Assembly (NCBI GenBank): GCA_944470555.2
Contig: OX104129.1
Span: forward strand, 82,296,820 to 82,360,819
Source of the DNA: Heterobilharzia americana
Taxonomy: Eukaryota; Platyhelminthes; Trematoda; Strigeidida; Schistosomatidae
Direction: 5' to 3'
Length of the DNA stretch: 64,000 bases
Position 1 is the first letter of the stretch, and each line of letters begins with the position of its first letter. The notes under the pieces are model-generated. The model did not search any database. It was not told where the DNA came from and worked only from the letters and a program-made list of their open reading frames with translations. Shown one piece after another: positions 1-12,020 of the stretch. A program made the translations under genes and the position numbers.

Positions 1-2746
1 ATCATTCAGTGCTACGCTATGCACCTACAAATAATGCAGAGCAAGAGAAAAAGAAGGAATTCTACAGACAACTTCAATCAACACTGGACAAGACCACACT
101 GCAGTTGGCAATATCAAAATTCTAATGGGTGGGGCGACATGAATGCCAAACTGGGAGGGGACAACACACGAAGAGAACTAACCATAGGTCGAGAAGCGCT
201 CGGTGAGGTGATGAACGAGAATGGAGAACTGTTTGCGGAATTCTGTGCATTCAACGATTTGGTGATTGGAGGCAGTGTGTTCAAGCACAAGGATATCCAC
301 AAAGCGACATGGATTTCATCAGACACAAGGACACACTAAAAATCAAATCGAGTTTATCTCAATCTCAAGAAAATGGAGACGCAGTCTACTTAACACAAGG
401 TCAAGAAGAGGAGCAGACATAGGTTCAGACCACTCACCATCTAGTGCAAGGAACCTTCCAAATCAAGTTAAAAGCCTTCAAGGAAGCTGGTGATAGGCCG
501 CAGTTCAAGTAAAACACTGAAAACAGAGACTGAAGGACGAAACTACAAGGGAAATCTTCACGTCAGCCATCAAGACAAATGGGAGATATCGAGCAGCATC
601 CCTAGAGAAACCTATGTGGAAGAACACTGGAAGTCTTTGAAAAAGATGTGGAAAGGAACTTGCATTACCGTATGAGGAAGGAAGAAGAAAGAAGACAAGG
701 AATGGATCTCGACGGATACATGGAAGCTGCTAGAACGAGGAGAGGAAGATGGTGAAGCAGAAGATGAACCAGTGCAAGGATGCTCAACGACAAGAGGAAC
801 TGAGCACAATGTATAAAACACTGGACAAAGAAGTCAAGAAGAGTGCACGCAAAAACAAAAGACACTTCTACGAAACACTGGCAAGTGAAGCAGAACAGGC
901 TGCAGGTAAGAGAGACAGAGACCTGACAACATTGTATCAAATAACCAGGTTGCTATCAGGAAAGAGACCAACACCGATGAAACCAATAAAAGATGAAGAA
1001 GGAAATTTAATTACGAAAGAAGAGAAGCAAAGGAAACAATGAGCCGACCACTTCAAAAAACTCTTGAATCGACCACCACCTGCACTTCGTCCAGAAATGC
1101 CACCTGCAACCCAGCCACAGAACTACAAGTGAACATAAATCCTCCAACAAAAGTCGAAGTCCTGAGCGCCATAAACCTGCTGAAATGCGGGAAAGCAGCA
1201 GGACCAGATGGAATGCCGCCACAAGCACTGAGAACAGACGCAGAGGCAACAGTGGACATGCTCACACCACTATTGCAGAAGGTTTACAAGGAAGGATGGA
1301 AAGGTACCTGCCGACTGATTGGAAGAAGGACTACCTTGTCAAACTCCCGAAGAAAGGAAGACCTAAGTCTTTGCAAGAACTGGCGCGGAATCACGCTCCT
1401 GTCCACCCCAAGCAAAATATTATCTTGGAGACTAAAAGATGCATTGGATTCAAAACTACGACCTGAACAGGCAGGTTTCAGGAAGTACAAATCATGTGCG
1501 GATCAAATTACTACGCTTAGCATCATCATACAACACAGCATAGAATGCCAGTCAACTCAATTCTACCTCAACTTCATCCACTTTGAAAAGGCCAGTCTTC
1601 GACAGCGTCGACCGAGAGGTGATTTAGAAGCTACTTCAACACCACGGAATACCACAAACACTTATCAATCTCATTCAACGACTATATGAATATGCCACAT
1701 GTCAAGTAATTCACAATGGAAAGCTCAGTGATGCCTTCGAAGTGAAGACAGGAGTGAAACAAGGCTGCCGTCTACTATCAACCATGATATTCCTCATTGT
1801 GGTGGACTGGATCATGCAACAAACAGTGAGGAGCGAGAAGAGCAAGATACGCTGGACCAGGGAAAACATCCTAGAAGATTTGGATTTCGCCGATGACTTG
1901 TGTCTGATGTCGCACAAACTTGAAGATCTACAGGTGAAAACTAACAAGTTGACAGAAGAGGCAGCGCAGGGCAGGGCAGCGAAGACAGGACTTCAAGTGA
2001 ACGTAGTGAAGAAAGAGGTGACGAAGATACCCAACTAACAACAACAACAAGAAACACCAATCACCATCAATGGGAGAAAATTAAAGGAAGTAACCTCCTT
2101 CACCTATCTAGGAAGCACTGTTTCAACTACAGGCGGCACAGGCACACACGAGGGTGTCAAAGTCAGAATCGGAAAAGCAAGACAGGAGTTCATTAACCTG
2201 AAACCAGCGTGTAGATCTTAGGCACTCAGCATACAGCGTGAACATCCGGATTTTCGACACCAACACTAGTCAAGTCAGTGCTTCTGTATGGCTCAGAGAC
2301 TTGGCGCGTTACGAAAAGCATTCCCATCAAACTACATACATTCATCAACAAGTGCCGTCTACGCTCGCTACTGAAGGTCAGATGGTCGGAAAGAATAAGC
2401 AACAAGGAACTCTGTCTAGCTGGCTGGCAACGAACCAACCAACAACCTATCGCTGAAAAAATATAGACTGGAAGGAAGTGGAGATGGATTGGGCATACAT
2501 TGAGAAGGCCAACTGGGGACATTACGTGACAGGCCAGGCACTCGAGTGTAACCCAGATGGGAAGCGACTAGTTGGGTGTCAGAGGGTGACATGGAGGAGA
2601 TCGTGCGAGGAGGAAATGAGAGGTTGTGGGCTGTCGTGGAGCCAGGTTCAAAAGATTTCAGAGAACAGAGCGCATTGGAGACGTGATACTGAAGCCCTAT
2701 GTTCCATTAGGAACCCAAGCGACAAATAATATAGTAATAATAATAT
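1..2746 (+). mobile_element. RTE-like non-LTR retrotransposon, frameshifted, 5' end outside window
   Basis: This is a decayed endonuclease-reverse transcriptase element read in several plus frames. Positions 19-490 encode the C-terminal half of an APE-type endonuclease: GDMNAK near 137, the ATW block near 305 and a GSDH motif near 425. Positions 1039-1690 encode the RT fingers and palm (AAGPDGMP, then WRGITLL, then EQAGFRK). Positions 1742-2040 carry GVKQGC and the catalytic FADD near 1886-1897. Positions 2238-2729 encode the C-terminal region ([12 protein letters not shown], ending near CSIRNPSDK). The 3' end is a short (TAA)n-like tail. Such proteins nick DNA and copy their own RNA at the nick. 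Several frameshifts, including one that breaks the palm, make this copy inactive. Clade assignment to RTE is from remembered motif similarity. Confidence 0.9.
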
Positions 2747-2896
2747 GCTGAAGACCATTCCACTCAACCTAGCTTTCGCACTCTAGACTCTAAACAAGGA
2801 ATGAGGCTCATAAATTCGTGAAACATTTCGAATTTCAGTACTGGATTTAATTTTTATTATATGAAATGATAAAAACCTATTAAAATTTATTCATAC

Positions 2897-3306
2897 CTTT
2901 AGTACAAGTGATTCAAAATGATCTTTCTGTTCATCAGTTTCAAAGCAGTAACAGTGATTACAATCCACAATAATAACTTCTTTCGGATTGGACTGAAGGA
3001 AATGAAGAATACTTTCAAGTTCTATGGATAACAGATTTGCATACTGTCCATGTACTAAACAAAAGTCGTAATCAGTGCTATCATATTGGCTTAACCTTTT
3101 TTTTCTCCGCAAACAGATGCGAAAATCGAAATACCGAATTCCAGCTTCTAATTGGTCAACTAAATTTAGTGACTGAGTCACACTCCATGGATATAATACT
3201 CGACTTAACATTGAACGAGGCATATATTTAGCTAGTTGATAAATAGGGCCATCCGGTGAAGGTAGACTGCGTTGAGTTATGGAATAAGTAAATGAATCAT
3301 GGCTAC
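2897..3306 (-). CDS. PI-PLC X domain-containing protein (PLCXD-like), single internal exon
   Basis: The exon encodes about 137 residues on the minus strand. It opens with GSHDSFTYSI, then has DQLEAGIRYFDFRI, then CLVHGQYANLLSIELESIL, then NPKEVIIVDCNHCY. These match the N-terminal half of the PI-PLC X barrel. The two histidines expected for catalysis are present, in GSHD and in LVHG, with the RYFDFR block between them. The acceptor is a pyrimidine-rich tract ending CAG just above 3306. The donor is AAG|GTATGA at 2897/2896. The exon starts in phase with one base of a Gly codon and ends on a codon boundary. PLCXD proteins are soluble phospholipase-C-fold enzymes without the PH, EF or C2 domains of classical PLC; the substrate here is inferred. 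The neighbouring exons were not found. Downstream, at 1-2746, an RTE copy occupies the likely intron. Confidence 0.85.
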
Positions 3307-5119
3307 CTGGAAACACAAAGTAAAAGAAGGAAGCAATTTGTTCACACAAAATGGGGTAGTAGTAGAAAAAGGGTATCATACTGTAGTATTAATGAGAGGT
3401 CAAATATCTTACGCTTCAACTCACAATAATAGGCTTTCAACGAAAGTCAGTTTTATTTACTAGTTCTATGAAATGCTTTCCACTTAGAATAGCCTCCACA
3501 GATCGGACCAAAACTACCATAGATAAGACTAACATACACGATGCAATGGCAAAACACTATCTATTTGTTTCTATGCCTTCTAAGATTATCCCTTGTATGC
3601 GAATAACACGGTTACTTGCTTATCAATTAAGTATACGGCCTTTTGTAAATTAACTCATAAAATGTTCTACCTTAATGAATGATGTGAACACATAATTAAG
3701 AACTGTATTCATGTAGGACTGTTTGTCTAGATTATGGAATGTTGGAAGTTAAAAAACTAAGGCAAGTATGGTGGAATCTTGGATGGATTTTAATATCAAG
3801 AATACATATGAAGCAGCCCCATCCAGACTGGATACGTTTGTAATTGCATTTACGTTGATTTATTAGATGCATCACAGATAATGGAACAGTATTATTTACT
3901 AGATTACGTTTCAGATACAATCTATTGTTCTTAGTCACATCAAGATAACTTCACAACTTTGAGATATGATTTAAATAGTTCTAATTTTCTCGCCTCCTCA
4001 GTGATATGTGTGGTAGGATTTTCCATATATCCGGAACAGGGTCTTAGCTACGCGTGAAAGTACAGGCTAACTAGATAGATCAGTAAAACAATGCGAATAG
4101 GAAAAATTAGGTTTGCTACAATCATGACAAAACATTTGAAAGATTTAATTTTGAAAGCATATATAATAGTTTCTTGGAATGCTCTAGGGCAACATCAAAT
4201 ACTTTGAAACCATAATTCTTGAAAAACACGTCAACTACACTGATAAAATGATAAAATATGGAAGAAATCAATGTTTTAAACAGCATTGACAAACTAACCC
4301 GGTATACATATTGTATTAAGGGGTTTTTGCGCTATATGTGATGGCAGATCAGACATCCATGAACGTGGATTAATCATGGTTTATCTGTGTGTAAAATAAA
4401 ACCCATAAGTTACATTACAAATTTAGAGATCAGTGTCATACTGCAGCATGAGTTCATGTAAAACATTAGTCATATAAAAATACAACTATAAATTTAACTT
4501 TGACTGTTGTACGCGTTTCACGCCTAGATGATTAACCTTTTCAGTAGGAACTGTTGCATAAGAAATATGTTTTTCAAACCAGGTTTAATTGTCTGTACAT
4601 TCGATACATCAGCATATCATAAGGAAAACTTCGCCTTCAAGAATATTGGGTTCTATAAAGCTGCCTATATAATTAGAAATTTGTCGCTAAAACTGGAGGT
4701 CAAGCTATTCTTAGCGGAACACTGAGCATTTCACCATACGACCTGATTGAATCAACGTAACAATGGAACATCACGGCATGCACTGTAGCACAAGGCGATT
4801 CGGTAACCCAATACAGGTTTGTGTTCTAGGTTACAAGCAGTAAGTAGTGCAAGCTTTTATGTTACCACTCGGTTGCTCAGGTTGAAGTGGTGCTTGAATC
4901 TAAAGCTTAATGGGTGCAAATCGAATGTCTAAGCTAAATGAGTGATTTCACCATAAAACAAGATGGCCAATATCTGATATAGAAAGAAAATCTAGGGAAC
5001 ATAAATCAAAATCACAAGAAACCAGAAATTGATTTTCTTGGTGATAATGTCAACTTGACTTCCAATTCACTCGAAGTGTTAACTTCAGTTAGTGCATTAT
5101 AAGCTAAAAGTAAGCTCCA

Positions 5120-5121
<2 letters not shown>
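3307..5121. other. Non-coding stretch upstream of the PLCXD-like exon
   Basis: AT-rich sequence that probably includes an intron of the minus-strand PLCXD-like gene. No open frame here resembles the missing first exon, and no repeat family was recognised. Confidence 0.5.

Positions 5122-5180
<59 letters not shown>
5122..5180. repeat. (AT)n microsatellite
   Basis: About 29 uninterrupted AT units directly upstream of the RTE fragment that follows. Confidence 0.97.
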
Positions 5181-5183
<3 letters not shown>

Positions 5184-5244
5184 AGAAGATACTCCTAGAC
5201 TGGCCTGCTGCAAGTATTCTCACCTCAATGATGAGGAGAGAAAT

Positions 5245-6050
5245 CGTGGAAAATGTCGACCGCTTCACTTACTTACGGAGTCGCATTAGCCCGCCCGAAT
5301 CGACTGGTTGCTGACCAAATATCAGCTCAGATACACAACGCCCAGTCCACATTTGACAACTGGCGTCATCTGCGGTGCTGGCTGACGAGATATTCGATTG
5401 CCTATAAAACGATGAGTACACTCAGCTGCACGTCGTTCTGTCCTGTTGTACAACTGTGATACATGGTCATTAAAAGTCAATATAGGGTTTCGACTACATA
5501 TATTTTCGTGGCATTGCTCGTGTTCTGTGGAACCATCGTGTGAGCAACGCGGAGGTCAGGTGAAAGGTATTAGGCAAGACAGGCAAGTCGATTGATGAGG
5601 TTGTCCACCCTAGCCGACTGAGATGGCTTCCACATGTACTGAGCATGCCGAACCACTCATCGCCTACTTCAACGTGGCATCCTAGGGAAAGTTGAATTAC
5701 ATGTTGGAAGACGATTCAGAGTGGCCATCCACAGAAGTCTCTTTATGCTGACCTGAGCCATGTGGAGAGATGTAGACTGTCTGGTTGGGGTCTCCGAGAC
5801 CAAACGAATCAGTGGTTGACGACTCATCGTGACATGGCTGAAAATCGGTCACAATAGAGCAGATGTTTACACCCTTTGATGACTTCTAAACCTTGAATAT
5901 TCACACTTACCTTTGTCTTCAGATTGTTTATTCTCTCACACTAACTCATCTTCGGCATCATTCTATTCTATCCACCTTTTCTTGGTGTACTATTATGAAG
6001 TGGGGCAAATTGAGCCGATGTACCTGTTTGCAAGGTTCTGCGTTGATTTC
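5245..6050 (+). mobile_element. RTE-like fragment, second family (3' part only)
   Basis: Frame fragments give VENVDRFTYLRS, then WRHLRCW, then a cysteine-rich CDTW region and LRWLPHVLSMP. This is the C-terminal region of the second RTE-like family in this window (compare 32030-33008 and 38945-40205). It is 5' truncated and has stops. Its 3' end (ATTGAGCCGATG followed by TTGATTTC) matches the 3' ends of the copies at 36.8 and 40.2 kb, so these form one subfamily. Confidence 0.75.
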
Positions 6051-6899
6051 TTCAGTTAAGGAAGGATTCAGAATCTCCACAGTATTACCACACAAGGAAG
6101 GCAACCAAAAATAAATAACTTAGGATTGTGAATAAGGGATTAGAGTGACATTCAAACCTAGAGATTCCCTAAGAAATAAGATTTCTGGGTTGAAGGTTAA
6201 AATAATCGGTTAATTAGGCTAACCAGGCGGGCGAAAAAGTCAAAATCTGTAGATCCGAGTAAAATAAGGAACCGAGAAGAAAGTTCAGCCATAGCCATCC
6301 CATGAATGAAGTAAAACAGGTATCGACCTGTCTTTCCGTCTGATAGTGATTTCGGATTGTCGACTTAAAACCATGTTTAATGGTTTTCGAGGTAAACTGT
6401 GACACTTATGTAACGCGTCTGAGAAATATTCATAGAAGTTAAAAGTCTGTGAACCTGTTTTCTTATTGATCAAGCTAAGTTGTCATGCATATGGAGCTGA
6501 CTATGATCAGAGAAAACCGAGAGTTAAACACATTGTAAGAAGTGCAAACCTTTCATAATACCAAAAGCGAAAAAGCATATTCGTCAGGTTAGGTGTCAAT
6601 TCAATACAAGTTTCGTCATAGTACCAACTAGTAAAAAAAAAAACTTGACTATAGTCAAGTATTAAAGCGCACCCAAAGTGTTTGCCGGCTGGGTTCGCTC
6701 TAACTTTAACACTTGACAATTTCGGGGATGAGGATACATTGTCTGCAGTAAGCCTTGAACTTCTGTGTCCTTTTTTGCCCGAAAATTTCAAAGTGCACCC
6801 AAAGTGCCGGCTGGGAAACTACACTTTTCCGAAAGCTTTTGAAGATCATTCTGCAATTTCCTAATTTAGCCCTACGTTTTGGCACATGGTTGTAATGCG

Positions 6900-6975
<76 letters not shown>

Positions 6976-7824
6976 CGTCCCCACGTTTTCCCTATCTTTA
7001 CCCAATATTTCCTCATCACCGTCAGCTTGGGGCAACTCAGTATCCGCAAAGTAAATACGTTTGTGGTGGGAAATTACCGATATTGTCAAAGACTAACATT
7101 TTAACGCAAATATAATATTCTTCACCACAAATTACTTGGTAACGTTACGAGTGTTAACACCATTTTGAGTGCTTGTTGCTGGACGTAATTATGACTGCGT
7201 GAGTGTCAGAAACGTCCCATTTTTTGATTGGTCAGTGCAACATTGACATCAAAAGAAGTGACTATTAGAGGCCACCTTAGCAAAAAATGAAAAGAACAGT
7301 CAAGCTTCAGTATTTCGCTTGGAAAAGTACTTTTTCATCAAAAAAAGAATGTATTTGGCTGTCTGATCAATTGTTAGGGTGGCTTTCAAGGTCATTTTTC
7401 AAAATACTGAAAGCGCTACTTTCAGACCTTGTTAACACTCCATTTTTGTCATTGCTTTGTTCAGACGTTATCGGTATACCATTCTGTATTGGGAGTCAGC
7501 ACCAAAATTTTTTATCGGTGAATGTTGCAACAGAATTCAATCTGCTAGCGAGGCATCTAAGTTTACGGATGTGGCAAGAGTGTGAAACGTGTATCAAGCG
7601 AGCCCAAGAGATTAGTTGTTTAGATTATAAATCCATTATTTGATGCTGAACAAACCAAACTTTTATACAAGATTCGTGATCGTCGCCTAAACAGAGACAA
7701 AAACAATAACATGGACCTAGTATACGGGTACCATTATGTTGTGTTTTTCTATCATGTTGTTCGATGGAGGAAGCCGTAGGGTGGCAAACAGCGAAGATCA
7801 CAGTAAATACTATGATAACAAGCA
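6051..7824. other. Unassigned region with one 118-codon open frame
   Basis: No known gene or repeat was recognised apart from the (TA)n tract. A plus-strand open frame at 7287-7643 encodes a 118-residue hydrophobic-rich peptide. It has no recognised motif and no clear splice signals, so it is treated as chance or an undescribed repeat. A near-identical 20-base segment occurs at about 6668 and 6792. Confidence 0.4.
6900..6974. repeat. (TA)n microsatellite
   Basis: Nearly pure TA repeat with one C interruption near its start. It creates Ile-Tyr repeat open frames on both strands, which are not genes. Confidence 0.97.
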
Positions 7825-8629
7825 TTACATATACGTTTCAGACTGAAGCTCTTGAGGTGTCCCTTCACCTTCCGGATTAAACTGAATTTTGGGCGATGTG
7901 AAGTTGCTGAGCCTGTTAGCCCCAAACATAGTCACGACTGGTAGAAACATCTGGAGGCATTTGTGAAAAAATTGGTTCGATGACTCAGGGGTGGGCAACA
8001 AAGGGGCATTTGACCGTTGATCGAATGGAATACGCTGCCAGACGCCTTCGAGATCGTTGCGAGACAACAGTCACCCACCTATGGAATGTATCTAGAGGAC
8101 TGTGAATGCTGAAGAAGTAGGAAGACTGGCTCCGTCAGCAATTTATAAGTCACAGCTACCTGCTCGGAAGGACCAGGAAAGAGTATCTCATCTGCTGTCG
8201 GAAGTGTGCCCTAAGGTCCGTGAAGAGAGCTATCGACCAGAACAGACTTCAGTGATCTCAAATTCCAAGAGACCGCCGTACTGCGTATGAACCCAGGTTA
8301 ACCTGCACAAAGAAATGCATTTTTTTCAACCATTCCTACTCTAATGTCCGTTGAAGCGGAAAGCAGGACTGCTCATGGGGGCAGCAGAAGGAGTGGGAAG
8401 ATTTTTAGGTTATCATACTATGACTCACAGCGCTAGTCACGTAACTACCAACTAATTAGAGGGTAGAAACGCAGATTCATACCAAATTGGTTCGGTCGCC
8501 AATTTCAGATTCTCTTGTAGTGCCCTCGGAGGCAAAGGATCGTAGCAAGAGAGATGAGCAGGGGCATACCCGTACTGAAGTCATCATTAGAGGTACGAAA
8601 TGCCAGTATGACATCACTCAGTTTCCTAA

Positions 8630-10860
8630 TCGTTCTTCATAATCAAGATTCGGACGGCATGAGCAAGCTTATTACACGCTCAAGTATTTCGGCAACGGAC
8701 TAGCCGGATGAATCCAACATTCCAAGCGAGGGCTTACGCAAGTAGAATAATAGAAGTCTTTGAAAGCTGGGTGGATGGAGAATAATGGGCGGAAGTCCTT
8801 TGGCGCATCTGCATTGCAGTGTGCCGAGGTCTTCAAGTTCCGGCTCACGATGGCACCTGAGTCTTTCGTTTCGAAGACTCGGGGTAGTGTACCATCACCG
8901 GAATGCCGGAAACAATTGGTATGATTATTGTGCATTATTGCACTTTAACTAGGGTCAATTTCTGGGCACCAGCCTTCGGACCAACCTACAAATTTATCAA
9001 AATATGCGTGAAGCGTTTACACTCATCAGCATCACTATGACTCCAGACATCGTTGGTGAATGGCAACGCCGAAGAGCTGAGCAGTTGCGGTAACTCACTG
9101 AAACATGACCAGAAATTTTGTTTACGAAACTCCTCTTATCTCAGGTTTCCACTACGGCAGTGTCACGCTAATTTTCACTCCGTCTTTCACGATGCGGAAA
9201 GTCCTCATTGAAACACCAAACCCAAAAAAGTAGGGCTTCCCTAATAATTTCTCATGAAATACCCCATCGGAAACCGTTCTGAAATCTATAAACAAGGCAC
9301 TCATTCGCGGCTTTTAGTCACAGACGCCAGCCCATTCATCCCACTAAGTGCGGAAGTTTGTTAAACAAGTGGCCACAGTAAGAAAACCTTGCTGCTGCGA
9401 AGCAAAAAGATTAGGTGATTTGACATGGCTAAGTGCCTCGTCACAAATGATTTTCCCAAAACCCACGGGGCGATAGTTAACTACCAACTGGCGAAGGCCA
9501 GCCCTGAAAACCAAGCTGATCATAGCATTTTTCCAGTCTCATGGGAGGCGAGGCTGAGATGAAGAGCATATTGAAGAGGTCAGTGACTACCATAACAATA
9601 GTGTTTGCTGGTAAAGATGGCAATCTGGAGGCGACTCAGATATTTAAGATTAATGAGCGACTGGAGGACCGTTTCTTTTGTTAAGAGCACCGTATCCATT
9701 GGCGGGGCAGCGGTGACACCACTGATAAGCACACCATTGCCATGACCTACTGAAAGGGTGTAAATAAATTGATCGAATAGTCACTCAATGTGGATAAATT
9801 ACATCCCACCAGACTGACGCACCTCCCACCTGCCACCGGGGAGGGAATTCCACATTTTATTTTAGTCCGTTCACGGAGTGTTAACCAACTTCGTCGATAG
9901 TGTGCGGGCCGTACGCCTTAAGACAGTCGAGGCGATATAATAGAAGTTTTTAGCAGATTAGGCACATCACACTGATTTATATTTTTCAGGTAAAGCTTCT
10001 ATACGAGTTTTTACAGGTTGACTCCATCTTGACGGTTCTTAAGCGTGTTTGTTAGATCACGGGCGGCAACTTGAAGTTCTTCGTGGGGTCGACCATAGAA
10101 TAAGTGGCTCATTCACCACATCGAAGAGTTCCAAGACTCGCCCGGGGCTCAGAACTGTTGAGTTCTTGTCGATGGTCCCGTCCTTACAGATTGCACAGTC
10201 CCTCATGCTTGAAATGTCTGTGCGCTACACATTAGATCTAGGGGAAGCAGTATCGTGGCCAGACCCGCACGTTCGAAAGCCTAAATCTACAACTATATGG
10301 CATCTGTCAACCAACGGGGAGAAGTATCCTGGATCCGTAATTCCTGAACTTAGCTGGGCTAATACAAAATCTAATAGCAACGGCGTGTTCAAATTGTACT
10401 GCACTGCACAAGTTACGTTTTGAACCGAAGTGGATACCAAAACCGTTCAAAGTGGATCATTTTTGGAGCAAACACTTGAGGCCAAGACTGTAAGCTCCAT
10501 CCAGTTTGTGTGGAACTTTTAGATCTCCAACTAATAAGTGTCTCCTGCTTCTGCTCTACTTACGTATGGGAGTCAGCACGAAGTCTATCCAAGGCAAGAT
10601 GGACTAGGTTACTCATCACAACTGTACAGAAACCCTGCTTTGACTTCGGACACAACTCGTTACGTCACAAGTGCCGCATTCGTGTGCTTCTGAAGTGATG
10701 ATTTCCATGTGGACATTATCATGAGCATGTAGTAAAACGCCACCACCTTTGAGACCCACAACTCTATATGTCCCCACTGAGTAATACCCTGTAAGAAGAG
10801 GTATAAAATCTAAACCTTTTATCACCCAAGCTTCAGTAGTGGCCATCACGCCAAGACCTA
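8630..10860 (-). mobile_element. CR1-like non-LTR retrotransposon, heavily degenerate
   Basis: Read from high to low coordinates on the minus strand. An APE endonuclease part at about 10849-10230 shows TEAW, then GLKGGGVLLHAHDN, then a degraded LLDFVLAQLSS...PLVDRCH segment (the family has SDH). An RT part at about 9700-9000 shows DWKNAMI, VNYRPVGF, QQQGFLT and then FIDFRTV...FHEKLL. A C-terminal part at 8935-8672 shows NLKTSAHCNAD and SPRLECW. The order and the NYRP and QQxGFL motifs are those of CR1-clade LINEs, as in the schistosome SR1/Perere group. Many stops and frameshifts, and substituted key residues, indicate an old dead copy. Confidence 0.8.
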
Positions 10861-12020
10861 ATTCATAGACTAAAGACTAGACGTTTGTCACCTTATTCCT
10901 ATCCCTGTGAGCATTGGTAGAGGTTTCGCTCAAAGCGTTTAGCGGATTCCATCGTCCACCCTTACAGACCTTGGGAAGCAGTCGTTTTGGAGACCACGCG
11001 ACCGAAAAACCCTCAATTTCAGGATTTCTTCCTTCGGTAGTTTGCCAATCCTCATGTTCAGCCATCGCTCCTCTTCTTTTTTTCTGATCCTCGTGATCCA
11101 GGTCCGGCTGGATGCAGGTGTCTGACTTTCTTGGCCTGGATGCGTTATTCCGGAGCACATCCACCAATTCTTTGTTGTCAAGGCCGACCTGTAGAATACC
11201 CAATCATCAGGATTTTAGCCTCTCTCCCCCAAATGTGGCTACCATGAAGATAAGTACTCCTTCGGACTTTTTAGGTAGGATATGCCTGATGGCTGACCCG
11301 ACCAGCTCAAGATTGTACGTATGACGCATTGTAGGGTCTTCGGCCGCTGACTCCGAAACATTTCAGAAGACCTCATGGCATGTTAGTGGGGCAGCCTTAG
11401 ACCTGGTTTATACGGCCTCTGAAGCTTTCCTAACGGGTTTCATAAGTTTGGCGATTTCGTAAATGGCCTTTGGTTTCTTCGAATTCCTTCTTGAAGAAAT
11501 GTAATCAGATTAACTGATCGCTTTCGCAGCGTCACCGCTGTCAAGCGATGCGCAGTACTTCGGTTAATTTTCGATTATTTGATACAGGTCCCTCCAACGG
11601 AGGTTTGAACAACCAGGTAGGCTTCACACACAGGTGCGTTTAGTAAACAAATTAACTATAACGTCACTTCCAAGGTCTGGGGTAAACAGGGTGACAAACG
11701 CAGAGAAGAATGAAGCTGATCAGTACTCGTAACCACATACATCAGAGAAGTCCTTGATATTTGCCTCGAGTAGAGCTGTTACTCGTTGGTTCGGGAGACG
11801 ACTTTCAGCCGGCGGGTCACCAGTCCGAGCCTCACCCCATCCATCGAGAGTCGAGCGGCCTGGTAATATCACCTGTCCCCACACAACAGGTGTGGCCCAC
11901 TGCCCACGGCGCATTTGTGGACAAGGCCGCCCGGTGTATTTCGAATTTCTGTCCCCGTTCGTCAGGATATTTTTCCCTGATGACAATACCAATCGTAATA
12001 ACGATCACTATTCTGGACAC
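10861..12020 (-). mobile_element. Probable 5' region (ORF1/leader) of the CR1-like LINE
   Basis: This lies directly upstream of the endonuclease part on the same strand. A 108-codon minus open frame at 10877-11203 is charged and unlike known domains. A GC-rich block at 11754-11992 is open in several frames on both strands, which points to base composition rather than a gene. Assignment to the same element is by position only. Confidence 0.4.

Noticed and set aside
6706..7115. Open frames with long Ile-Tyr repeats
   Set aside because: They are translations of the (TA)n microsatellite on both strands; the same applies near 44172-44448.
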